A stretch of 64,000 bases of DNA, taken from positions 1 to 64,000 of the forward strand of contig NW_025778867.1 in NCBI RefSeq assembly GCF_021130785.1, in the 5' to 3' direction. A program made the translations under genes and the position numbers. This document shows, piece after piece, positions 22,343 to 35,400 of this stretch (positions within the stretch are counted from its first letter, which is position 1; each line of letters begins with the position of its first letter). This DNA is from Homalodisca vitripennis. Its lineage: Eukaryota; Arthropoda; Insecta; Hemiptera; Cicadellidae. The notes under the pieces were generated by a model that searched no databases, was not told the DNA's origin, and saw nothing but the letters and a program-made list of their open reading frames with translations.

Positions 22343-25300
22343 TTGAAAATTGTGTTCTATGTTTCTGTACAAGGTCATAAAACATCCTTAATTATATATT
22401 AGTTATCACTATTGTTGCTATTATACCATTGCCATTTTAAATAATATGATAAAAAGTTAACAATCCTTATTTATTTTACCCCATACCGATATTGATATCA
22501 AACTTAGTCATATTCTAGACAAACATAAATGATTTATCTCATTAATGGCTTTATATAAAATGTGAAAATCAAAAGAATTTTTATGTTGGAAAAGAATGTA
22601 TATTCATGAATTATCACATACCTGCTTTATTTATTTGTGAAAAGCCAACATTTATTTTAATACACCATAAATGGCTCATGATGAGATTTTGGTGTATAAT
22701 AAATATTCATTTGGTAATTAATGATGAGATTTGACATTGTAAATTATTCGTTACATCAAACATGAAGATGAGGTTCCACGTCGAAACAAACTTGTTGGAC
22801 ATTCCATTGAGTTGAGAAAGAACAGAAAAGTAAAATTAAATTACTGGTTGGTTGTTGGAACTATTAATTTTATTTTAGTCTAGAACCCATAATACTCTAA
22901 GATAGACACTTGCTGAATATAAAAGTAAACCATCATTACTAAGAGAGTTATTGAAAGGTAATGAATGTCAAAGTTGTGAATTGATGCTAAATGTATTAAT
23001 GTTAGGTTAAAATTCTTATACAAATACATTTAAAACATGAATTTGTTTTTAAAGTTTTCTTTTCACTCCCTCTTCTAAACCAACACTGGTTTAGTTTTTT
23101 ATAATACAATTAATTACAGTACACATGTTATCTGTTATTAAAAGAGATAACTGCAAACAGTTTGGGTAGGCTATATATAAAATTTGGCAGCCAACAACTT
23201 ATATGTAAACGTTACTGTCTACGTACTTTTCATTTAATTTTGTATACAATTCAGCATAAAGATATATATATATAGTCAAACAAGCAAGTTACCGCCTTTG
23301 TCTATGTACAAATTCCTTATGAGCTTTTAAATCTTCTTTTATCTATTGATCATAATTAAAACCACTTATACATAAACATGATTATTACTTTGAGAGTTTT
23401 GGGATCAATAAGCGGTATACAGTAGATTACACACCAAACATCATTTATACATGATCTTGAATTCGATTTCAATTACATACTTTTATTAGGCTTCAAACAT
23501 AAAATTTAAAAGTGAAGAACTATATTTCATGAAATAGGTCTATACCCTAAATATACTCAATATTGTGCACCAAACTTCACAGTTGGGATTAAACTCCATA
23601 AGTGTGAATACAAACAAAAATTAAATTACAAGTACGTATAAAATTTTAAGTCTTTAGAAATTTACAGTGATCTTATCTTTTGATCATAATGTGCACAATA
23701 TTGATCCGTGTAAACATTATCATGCAAACTTTATAACTAATCTATTTAATTTGGATGCTTACAAATAGCTATTTATACCGCATTGGTAACTTACGCCGAA
23801 TCCCTCTTACAACTCTATTAAGTGAATTACTTATTTTTATTCATTTTTTTGAAAGTTAATAAATATTGTGAGTTCTCAGTTAATTTCATTTTAATAATTT
23901 TCTTATAATGCATTCTACGGCTTTATTTTAGTTTGCCTCTCCTAATTATAATTAATAATTCAAGTTTCATATTTGGAGTCAATTTTAGGAATTTTCATCT
24001 CGTTTTTTGTTAAATAAGAATTTTGAGCTTGAGGAAACATCAGTCCCCAAGATTTATTGTACAGTAATGAGAAACCGGAGGGGTTTGTGGTAATGAAAAG
24101 AACTGTCTGTATCATCCAAGTTAAATGTATTATATCTACGACAGTTGTGCTGGGTGTGAGATGCCATTAGTTGTTTCGTTGAGATGTCGTATACAACTCT
24201 TATAACTTTCTCTAGACTGTTATTGCTTTAACGCAATTTTCCGTTTTTGGCCAGTCACATCTGAATGAACATATTCAGGCTTCTTTTTTATTGTAAGTTA
24301 AAAGCTCAAAATTCTTTCGTGTAAGATGCCAACTTTTTTTAGATAATCCTATCAGTTATCGTAATGACACATCCCTGTGAATGAGAATTATACATTGATG
24401 TATAACATTTCAAGTTCCAGTTTAAGTGTTACTTTACATCTGTCTGACTCATCCAGACGTTTGTATAACTGACAGTATTTTGCCGAAAACAATAGAAAAG
24501 TTAGGTAGTGATGTAGACTGTATGCTATATACTTTAAACTGTACCAAGATCCCTTCTGTAAGAACTTACAGTCTTGCTAAAGTCGATAATACATAAGTGA
24601 TTAATAATAAAACTATTTTTAATCGGTAAATTTTCAAATATCTCAAAACGAGAGACTAATTTCCCTCTTACCACTTACATACAATATGCAATGAAATCAT
24701 AACCATTTGAGTGTTATTATTATAAGTAAAACAAATGTTCCAGTTATTTTATGCTATTAAATTACATACATTTTTAATATGACAAAAATTATTTATAATT
24801 AATTATGATTTCTCTTCATGACTATTAATTGAAACATTCTAGTAAAATTGCGTTACATTCTTTTTAATTTATTTAAGCGTACACTTTTATTACATTACCG
24901 TTCAATACATTACCAATGCATAATATGCAATTAATAAAATAGTCTACAAATTGTGTTTTTTATATTTCTAAGGCAGTGGTGTAAAGGTGACAGTTATGGC
25001 TGCCCTTTCGTTACGTCACGGTGACGTCACCACTCATCGCCCGTCTGTCTAATCTACAGACGGTAGCCGGCCATATAGCCACAGCCTTATTATTAAGCCT
25101 TACGTAGCTAAAATAATGTATAGGTTATGAATCTGTTTGTAAACAAACACTTGTATGACAGTACAGTAACAGTAACAAGAAATGAAGCCACCTGCTACAT
25201 CTTCTGTTACAGTCCAGTGCCATTAGAGAGTCCTTTACATAGAGTAAAGAGTCAAAAATATAGCGTAGAAATTCATGTATGTGGACAGTCAAAAGTCCAT

Positions 25301-26849
25301 GTTAAAAGTTGGTTCTATTGGTATTATTGAACTGCTGTATATTAATTTATTTTTATTGTCATAATTATTCATATTTTATTTTATGTATAATTACCCATGT
25401 TATTATGTTACATAAATTTGTTTGCTATAATCTCTTATCTTACAACACTATGTTACATGGCAGTGAGTAAAGGTAATCAAAAATCAATGACCAAGCAAGC
25501 AACTGATTGATTGATATGTTTTGAATCCTACAGTAACGTATATTGAAATCAAATGATCATTTTGTAAGTTCTTATTAGAAATATTACGTTGCTAAATTTT
25601 AAATTCGTACCATGTGAAAATCGTATACACCCGGTGAGTTTAGGAGAGGTATTCCACCACGCAACAACGCTGATAATAAAAGTTTTGGAACCAACTTTTA
25701 ACATGGACTTTAAAAATAGTGGAAGTACATTCTGGAATAGTAAGCGAACGGGGCGAATCGAGGAAGTGGGAACACAGTCGCCGCGTTGACGTTATTCCTA
25801 ACACTTCTGAGGGCTATTGAAGTGCTTCTCTCATTTAAACTCACATAAGTGTTGATTAATACGGTTTCCTTCAATTTTTACACACATCTATCATCCAATA
25901 AGTTAGGAGTGTCGTTTGGAGGATTTCTTTAGTTTGATTAAGTTGTTTAGTATTGGTTTGTTGCAATACTACAATACTGCATAGCTTAAACAGCCAAAAC
26001 TTCTTACATTTGCCTGAAAAAAGTTATTTTATTGAGAAAAGTGTTTAGGAAATTATGTGCATAGTGCTAGATGCGTGCCACATAATCGAATTACATTAGC
26101 TAAAAAAAAAAAAAAATACCTCCTGTAATGTAATGGTAAAGTAATAGGATTTTAATTTTAAGAAAATATATTGTCACTGCTGACAATTCATTTGGAGGAG
26201 GGAAATTAATATAAAACATTAATGTTCTTATTAAAACAATAAAAATAATATACCTGTTTAAACATTGGGTACCAGCGTAGTTGATGCCTTATATTTCATA
26301 ACATAATACCTAGGTTTTAATGGATTTGTAGAGACTATAAAAATTTACTAAAGTTTCTGATAGAGGTTTTGCAATTACTTAATTTGATTAAGTTACTATG
26401 AAGAAAAGGCTGTTGTTTTTGAATGGATCAAGAAAATGTACAGTTAAAAAATAATCCAAACCTAAATAAGAGTTTTCTGAATATGATATAAATAAAACCA
26501 CTCTATAAACGAGGCTAAAGTTGCTAAAAATGTTGATCACGTTCAAAATAGAAAAAACAAATGTAAAGCTACCTGGGAGGTAATCAACAAATAAAATATA
26601 ACAAATAGCAAACAACATATTTATCATATTTAGACAGGTGTGTTAAATATATTTTTCTTAAAGATTTTTAATCACAGTTTTACTTTTAATGCTTTTATAG
26701 TTTTAAGTTCTGAAAACGGTTTTAATACACTTTAAGTGGTCAATAGTAACTACAAATGATATTCTAAAGACTGTCAAAGATATGAGAGGTTATGATACTT
26801 TAGACACATATAGTAGGTCTAAAAATTGACTGAAAAGTATTATTGTTGG
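22343..26849. other. intergenic region, no gene recognised
   Basis: Mostly AT-rich with no supported gene. The one GC-richer island is at about 24985-25085. Short frames at 25127, 25589 (+) and 26388 (-) match nothing I know. Confidence 0.5.
24985..25085. promoter_or_regulatory. GC-richer island with CRE-like palindrome and hairpin
   Basis: In otherwise AT-rich DNA this stretch contains the palindrome GTGACGTCAC (25019-25028) and an 8-base stem CCGTCTGT/ACAGACGG with a 7-base loop just after it. It could be a promoter of an unseen transcript or the end of a transposon. No gene start is evident next to it. Confidence 0.35.
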
Positions 26850-28316
26850 CGTAGCTGAATCTCTGGCAAAATCTCAGGAGTATGCCCAACTTTTAATGGA
26901 GCCCTAAGGACCAACCTCAAAGCTATTGCCCAATTTCTGTAACAGCTGTACTAGGTAAATTAATTGAATCATTAGTTTTGTAAGCAAGTAACTCTTTCTT
27001 GGAAAGTAATAGCCTTTTAAATCCTTTACAATTTGTGTTTAGAAAGGTTAAATCAACTTTTAACGATTTAGTTCAGTTGGTTAGACTGATCCACTCATCT
27101 TTTGATGATAAAGGCTTTGCTCAGGCTACTTTCTGTGACCTAAGCAGATCCTTTGATTGTGTAGATAGTAAAATTTTAATTTTTAAATTAAAATGTTAAC
27201 AGTTTCCGAACCTAAACTAAATTTCCTTGAATCGTATCGCAATAATTGCAAGTAATTGGTTTATAGTAATGCTAAATGGTGGGAAGAAGCTCTTGTGGAG
27301 TGTGACTTCCACAGGGCTCCGTCCTAGACCCCCACTCTTTTTAACCTATATCAGTGATTTACTGTTATCTGTTAACCCAAAAGCCATATTATATACAGAT
27401 TATACTACACGTTTTAATGTCAAAGTGTGCATTATCTGGAAATGTTAGGAAACGATACATTAGAAAATGAATCAAATTGGCTGTATGCAAATGGTTTTTG
27501 TTAAATAAGGACAAAAAACTTATTTACTTTTATGCATAGTTTTAGTTCATTGGATGAAGGCTTTTCTGCCACAGAACACATTTTGGGTACCGTGCCAATC
27601 TTGATAACAATTTGTCGTGGGCAACACACATTGATTGTCTAAATTAATGTCTCTCCAGATATTTATCTTTTGAGTAGACTAAACGATATTGTACCAATAA
27701 ATTACATCAAAGCCGCATATTTTGCCCTTTTTCAATCAGTTTTTACGACATGGGTTAGTTTTTACATAGTAGGATTTAAGAAATATTACTATTACAAAAC
27801 AAGGTAATTAGGGCTCTTAAAAAAGTGACTCCAGACAGCATAAAAACCTCACTTTATAAGTTTTCGTTTCTGTAATAAATTTGTATGTATGATAATTAAT
27901 TTACATACATAAAAATCCAAACTTCCTAAATTTAAAAAAATCTGGAACACAACACTCGTAATCGAAACAATGGTGAAATTGAACTTTATCGTTTATGTAA
28001 ACACTATAACAAGTCCTATTGTAGTGTATTAAAAAAAATATTTTTGGAGAAAACGATTTTCTTATATCCCTTAAATATTAAAATACAAGTTCTATTCCTG
28101 TTTGTTAGAAAAACAATTTTACAATTTAAATTAACTCCACAATTATGGATTTTTAATTATTAATGATTTATTGAAGACCTTTTGTAACTACTTTCTTTTT
28201 TGTAGGTACTTTTTTACTTAGTGACGGCGATATTGATAAGCTTGTATACTATGACTTAATGACTCAAGAATGTTGTATATTTTTATGGCAAATAAAGAAA
28301 ATCATTATTATTATTT
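26850..28316 (+). mobile_element. degraded LINE fragment (reverse transcriptase)
   Basis: RT blocks appear in order on the plus strand: NPLQFVFRKVKSTFNDLVQL, ATFCDLSRSFDCVDSKILI (27000-27195), SNWFIVMLNG, then YTDYTT in place of YADD (27398). Stops and shifts are frequent. The 3' end has AATAAAG and ATT repeats at 28290-28316. It is an old CR1/Jockey-group copy, 5'-truncated. Confidence 0.75.
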
Positions 28317-29444
28317 CAAGGGATCCTTTTCTTTAATTTAAGAAACCTATGAAAAGCATCTAATAACCTAAGAAGATGTAAAGAAAAACTTATATGAATG
28401 AATACTTAAGTTTGTTAAAAATTATAGATAGCATAAATATTTTAAATACCAATGTATAATATTTATTGTTGTCTATTTTGTATCCATAGGAAAACTGCGC
28501 AATGTACCAGAAGGTGCTTGTATTGTGTTAAGTTATATTATAGTGTTTTTGTGTCGGTACTCCTCATTTGTGTACATAGAACGCTCTGTTAAAAATTTCA
28601 AGAGAGTTAGTTTCTCCACATTAGTAATAATCAATTTTTTGACCGCAGTCATGCTATTAATCTAATCTAATTAAAGAATGATGTATTTTTTAAATCCATT
28701 TGTTATTTATAGGAGCAATAATTAACTGCTCAGTTATCTGTACTTCTCACCTGTTCACAAAAAGAAATTAATTATGTGGCATGACTAAACATATTTGATG
28801 TATTTGGCTTGTAGTATATTAACTGTATGGTGTTGCTTATTTTTAAGTATAAATTAATAATAATAATAATAGTTTATGTCTAGGTAGGCTTTAAAGATTT
28901 ATAGCTTTAATTATATTTATACCTTATATGCTTAGAGCGTTTTATATGGTATACAATTTAACAGTGAATTCATTCTACGTAAGGTTTCAATGCAGGCTAG
29001 TACGTCCACGCCACACTAGCCACTAGTGGGGACAGTCAAAGTTGGTGGTCTAGATAGAGTATTTGCTGTCAGACAAAATTACCGCGTTGGAGTTATACTT
29101 CCAATAGTTTATATGGCCTGTATGTACACCCAATTTTTCGAGTGCATAATTTATCACAGAATTTGATAAATATATGTGTGTGTGTATCATTTTAATTTAA
29201 TTTAAATTGATTTTACTCGTATGTATCTTTGATTGTATGTGCATCATTATACACATTTAACATCAAATCTTTCTTGACTCTTTGGACGCTGGAGTACGTG
29301 TACCTTTTCTTTGTATGACGTCTCATAGATACACGATAGCAAGCAAGCATAGCACTACGAGCCTATTGGTTGGTGAGGGCTGTGTTGTGTTATATTTGTG
29401 TCAATTGCCACAGTGGCTAGTTGTACAAATTATTATTTCTAAAC
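28317..29444. other. intergenic and SPCS2 upstream region
   Basis: AT-rich with a (TAA)n run near 28857-28870 and no coding signal. The last ~200 bases before 29445 must hold the SPCS2 promoter and 5' UTR. No TATA box is obvious there. Confidence 0.5.
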
Positions 29445-29471
29445 ATGTCAAAAAATTCTAAAGATAATGCT
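29445..29471 (+). CDS. SPCS2: SPCS2 exon 1
   Basis: Nine codons, MSKNSKDNA, ending at donor GTAAGT in phase 0. Its very short length is why it is easily missed. The identity rests on the downstream exons and the clean donor. Confidence 0.75.
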
Positions 29472-32400
29472 GTAAGTTTTCTTAGTTATATTTCTAATTA
29501 TCTTTAGGGATAGTAAAATGTGTTTCAAAAAAACTCAATTAGGTTGCAATTCGATATAGAGGTTAAAACCGGTAATGTGGCTAATGTGTTAAAAATTAAT
29601 TTACTGTCGGTCATAAATAATAGTTTACAATCCTACCTTATAAAAAAGTCAAGTTAAGTTGTTAATTTTAGTAGGAGTAGTCCTCATACATAGCATTAAA
29701 TATATTTTTTTTTCACGTTAATTAATTTAAAGGATTTGCTGTTTTTTCCAATGGGAAATGTTTAGAAAGAGAATAGAATAACAGAAAACAATTCAAAACA
29801 AAACCCCCAGAAATTATAAAAAAATTATTGCAAAAGGAAACTAGGCCTAGTAGTTGAATTGGTGGGTAGACACACCAATAAGAATAAGCGGCCTACACAC
29901 TACACTCAATATTCTGTTGTTTTTATTGAATGGTTTGTCATTTTTAACTGAAAGAATAATTCAATATTACAAATTTATTTAACTTAGCATATAATTTAAA
30001 CTTATTAGTTATAGTAATTTTAATGTAAACAATAAACAACTAGAAGTAACTAATATTTTGAGACAAAATGGCAAAGAATATGAGGAAAATATGTGAGATA
30101 TTTCACACAAGTGATGTGATTTTGTTAAGTGGTTTAAACATGTGGGTTTGCCTCTTGGTAACCCATGGGGAGAATTCTTTCCTCCATTTTTCAAAAGTGG
30201 TTACTTATTGGTATAAAGCTGGATAAGTTTTAAATATTTGTAAGGTTTCTTTGATGTCTTAAGTCTAGGCCATAGTTGGTTTTGTTGTTTTGTAATGTTA
30301 GTGTTAAATTTATGTTTTTAAAATTGTAATGTATGAGATTCTTGTTACGGTAATTTATTAAAACTCTTATTGTGCACGATTTTTACATATCAAAGTTGGA
30401 AGATGTATCGAATTGATCAATAAAAATAACCGAATAACGAGTGTAGGTCGCTTATTCACCCTTTAAGGAGTGTGTCTAAATTCTACATAATGAGTAAGGA
30501 CGTCATATGACGTATATTCCTATAGTGGCCCAAAAGAGAACGGACTTCATATGACGTCTAGCCTCTGTATTTTTGTATTATCGTAAATGCAACGCTATTA
30601 CTGATTGCCTTTAAGTATATTTTTCTGCAAAGTTGTTCCATCTATCGGTAACATACTTAACTTCAATATTTGTGCTTGCATTCATTTGTAATCTGATTTT
30701 ACCACCAGTTCGCAGTAGCCACCGGGTAGAAGCCACTGACTCAAGGTCGTGTGGCGCGCGCATCACTTTGTTGTCAGAATATACCGCCACATTATTATAC
30801 TAGCCATTCCTTGTATACTGCATACTGTGGCCATATTTATCTTGTGAGAGTGACTTATATTTGTTGATCAACCATCTATAAGTTACTGTTGTCCAAATGG
30901 CAGACAATATTGATCAAGTCTTTCGTAGTGAGGAAATAAGACATTTGATTTTGAAAAAGTACTGAAATATTGACTTGTGGAACATGTAGTCCTTTTTATT
31001 AAGCATTCAAATGTAAATAAACATTTTTCAAGAGATTTTAAAGTTTTATATTTTTTATTTCTTTTGGTAATTTTTTGGATTCCATCCTTTACTCATTTCA
31101 GCCTATCAAAAAAAGACGTCATATGACGTCCATACTCCTTAAAGGGTTAAAGCCTCCCCGAATAGGTTGATGCTAATGCCTCAAATTGTCAGTGAGAGAT
31201 ATTCTAGTCATCCTCTTGAAACAATATATTTGATTTTAGGGGTTGCTAATCACAAATAACTATGTTTTTTATTATTGTAATATAAATGGTGCCCGGTAAA
31301 GTATGATAAGCGGACATGGTTTGTATATAATTTATTATAATCATCAATACTTAATATTCATATATCGAATACGAGTCTGTCTATCATATCAACATATCTA
31401 TAGTCATTATACCAATCCTATTTGTAATTTAAATATTTAATACTAAATACATAGTAATCTCATAAATAATAAAGGAGCTATAAAGATCCAACCCAACAAT
31501 TAGAACTGAAATTAGGGAAAACTCATAAATAATAACTAAATGACAAACATTTATAACAGAATATACGAAATATATGTATACGAATGTTTTTATGTTTTCC
31601 CCTGGGTAGCAATGATTAACCGCTTTCAAGAAGTTATTGAAAACATCCTCTCTAGAAAACCGCACTTCTCTTTTGTACAAATAATCACATAGATTACTTG
31701 TAAGTAGGTTGGCTGTTATGCCACTTTTAAAACTTCGTTTCACAGTCCTTCATGAGCTTTTGACTGTGCTATTGTCTATAAAAGACAATACATGAATTGA
31801 GACAAGACAATGAAAAAGTTGATACAAGTTAGTTATTGTGCAAAAGTCATTTTCGGACCATTGTATCGATAGTTATAATTAAATAATATCGTTTTTCAAT
31901 ATCAATATAAAAATCGGATCCACTTATTGTACTCTAGCCTAAATGGTTAATGTTGTTATATTTGTGTACTAGGCTTGTCTGTGATTTTCAACATTAGCCT
32001 ATCTGCTCCCGATAGCTTATGTTCTGTGGTCAGAATAATAATTTAGGCTGCAATATAATAAGCTACCACAACCACAATATAATCGTGATTATCAATTCGA
32101 AATATGGAAACATTTGACCAATAGATATTCATAATTAATCATTGCCAGCTGTTTTTATCTCATTTACGTACTCAGTTGGGAAGGGATGTCTCAGTAGGGT
32201 AGGGATGTCGGCAAGAACAATTGTGATAAACTTGCAATTATTGTTTTCAAAATGTATTTTTAGACATTGAACAATGTTTTAAATGGTTACAAGATAGTGA
32301 CCTTGCTTCTTTAAATCCTAAGTACCAGTTTGTAGTGAGGATGTGAAAACTATAAATAAAGGTGGAAATCAAATAGTGTTTCACTGCAAGAAAAATCAGA

Positions 32401-35400
32401 ACAAACAAAACGTTTTTGCACATGAGAAGACTCTTCTTCTCAAATTTAGAATGTTCAAATTCTAAATTTGATATTACGAATATATTGAAAATCATGTGAT
32501 AGTTTAGTTGGAACTAAAAACAAACTATAACTTTTTAATTAATGAATGTAGTTGTGAAGGCTTCAGTACCTGCAGAAATACCATTTCAAATTGGTAAAAG
32601 TAATTGTAAGTACTACGCTACTCAAATATAGTTTAAATAAGGTTTAGTTATTTTAAACGACAGTTTTTTTTAACATTCAATGATTGTGGTAGTGGCCGCT
32701 TATTAAACATGCATAAACCAACAAAAAATATAACTATACTAAAAAAATTTCTATTTGAAGTGGTGGGACTGCATTTGGCAGTGTGATGATATAATAAATA
32801 TTAGAATCTGAGATAGCCAATTTATTCTTCATTTTATCTAGTTTCAAAATTATATAGTAGTATCTCGTCTCAAAGTACAGAAAAATAATATTTTAGGACA
32901 GTTATTTTAATCTCCCAGCATTATGTTAGTGGGTGATTTTGTGCATAGTTCTGTTGTTATGAAATGTTGTTATATGTACATTATGGTAAAACAAGTAATA
33001 AAACAATATTTTTACTTCTATTTTTAAATCAATATTTGTTGGTACCAAACAATGTTCGAACTCATGAATTGTCAAAAATAAAATGACCCTGTAAATAATT
33101 TGAAATTTAATGCTGTTTTTCTGTAACTTTCCTGTGCAGACTAAGTATCAAATGGTCTTAAGCAAATAGAATATTTGTTCTAAAAACATATAGGTATATT
33201 TTGCCATGTGTATAGTTGAAAGTAATATTTTTCAATTATTTAAAATCGTTAAATTTTTATTATATACTTGTAATTTGTTACAGGATAATAAACCAATCAA
33301 AATTAACAAGTGGGATGGAGCAGCAGTCAAAAATGCATTGGATGATGCCGTTAAAGAGGTTTGATAAATTTATTAATTTGCAATATTTACAAAATGTTAT
33401 TACTTACTATGTCCATTCACTGGATGAACAGGAAGCAATTTAATCATAGCCACATGATTTGATGTAATGGTTAAGGAGTATAAAATATATTAATTGGGGT
33501 AGCATTTCATTTGGTTAAGGGAATTACAGAGGAGTTTTGACTTTATAAAAAAAAAATGTTGGTGATAATACTAAAAAATTATATTCCTTAAGTTATTTTA
33601 ATCCAGTTTATTAATGAAATTTACTTTTTTATACAATATATATATTAGTATTTCCCTTGCTTTCAAGCTTTTTCAGTCCAGGAGCCTGGAGCTGATTCAT
33701 ATTGTATAAACACAACCTAGTTTCTTTGTGAAATAGAAGAATGTCCACTATGAAAGACATTTGGTTGACAGACAAATATTCTCCAAGAGATTTAAAATAC
33801 TCATAGGTCATATTATGTACTGTATAGAGTCTATTCTTGTACATCTAATTATAATCTTAGTTATAAATATGATTGTAATTTTTTAAACCTAATTTTAAAT
33901 AGAATACTTTGTTATTTTTCAATAAACAACTAAATTTTATGATCTTTGAAATAAAGGATGGAATTATGAGGAAAAGGGATACATAATATTGTCCCCTTTA
34001 CTTTCAGCCATATTGTCCGTCCTTCATAAACTGCTGCAGGTTTGGTGGTCATTGTAGTTAATAATTTTTTTTTAGTAAATTTCTGTAATTATCAATCTTT
34101 TTTACAATGTGATAAGTATTAATGTGGTAAGTTTTATTAATTATTTTGAATTATAAATCTATTTTTCAATTGCTGTACACCATAAGATAAAAGCTTAGGA
34201 AGAGTATTTAATTTTAACTTTTTTACATTTTTTATGATATGGCTATATTAATTTGTGCTTGCATTGTTAATTTATTTTCATCTCAGGTACTAACTAAGAA
34301 GTTCAACTATGTGGAGAACTTTGCTCTGATGGACGGTCGCCTGGTGTTGTGTGGGCTGGCTGTCTCTGTAGCGATGTTTGCTCTGCTGTGGGACTGGCTC
34401 TATCCCTTCCCTCTCTCCAGGTAGACCTACTAGACGTAATGGTAACACTAGAAGTAGCATCTCAGGTACTAACTAAGAAGTTCAACTATGTGGAGAACTT
34501 TGCTCTGATGGCCTGGTGTTGTGTGGGCTGGCTGTCTCTGTAGCGATGTTTGCTCTGCTGTGGGACTGGCTCTATCCCTTCCCTCTCTCCAGGTAGACCT
34601 ACTAGACGTAATGGTAACACTAGAAGTAGCATCTCAGGTACTAACTAAGAAGTTCAACTATGTGGAGAACTTTGCTCTGATGGCCTGGTGTTGTGTGGGC
34701 TGGCTGTCTCTGTAGCGATGTTTGCTCTGCTGTGGAACTGGCTCTATCCCTTCCCTCTCTCCAGGTAACACTAGAAGTAGCATAGCCACGTACTGATTGT
34801 ATTCGTACGGTTCATATTATTTTCTGCTTTGTATTTTTGGTGGAAGTGAGTTGGTTTTAATGGAAAAGACATTTTTCATACTTCCACAATAAATTTTATT
34901 GTGAAGGTTCATATTATCTCACTTTAAAGATGTAAATAACATTTGATTTCAGTCAAACTCAAATGGTTTGCAAAGTGGAAAAATCTAAGTTTAAAAAAAT
35001 CAGTAATATCTGGGCTTGTAGGGTTTTATTTAATTTTTAGTTTCCTCCATTGTCCATATGTCAGCTGGCAGACAAGAGCTGCCACAGGTAGATCCTTAGA
35101 AGTGATTATTTTGGGATTGATTTTGGTGAATTAATACCTAAATAAGACCATAATACCTTGATTAGGAAGCCTCAATTCTTTCATTTCCATGTATTAAATC
35201 TTTGCCTGCCTTTTTTTGTGCTATTATCCCATTTTTTTTACGTTGTTAGAAAGAAGTAACTAAAATACATTATGGCAATGTTATCCCTCTTATTTACCGC
35301 CTGATGTGGGGTTAATAACGAAATACTGTATTCTAGTTACAGTTTGTATTTTTTTTAAGATCGCAATATTGCTAAAATTTTTTTTTCTGAGCCTAATTCT

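Larger units (their letters stand above)
34281..34790 (+). repeat. tandem array of three ~175-bp units containing SPCS2 exon 3
   Basis: The unit runs from CATCTCAG, through the exon, to GTAACACTAGAAGTAGC. Unit starts are offset by 179 and 172 bases. Near-identity of the intronic parts shows the duplications are recent, or are an assembly artefact. Confidence 0.9.
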
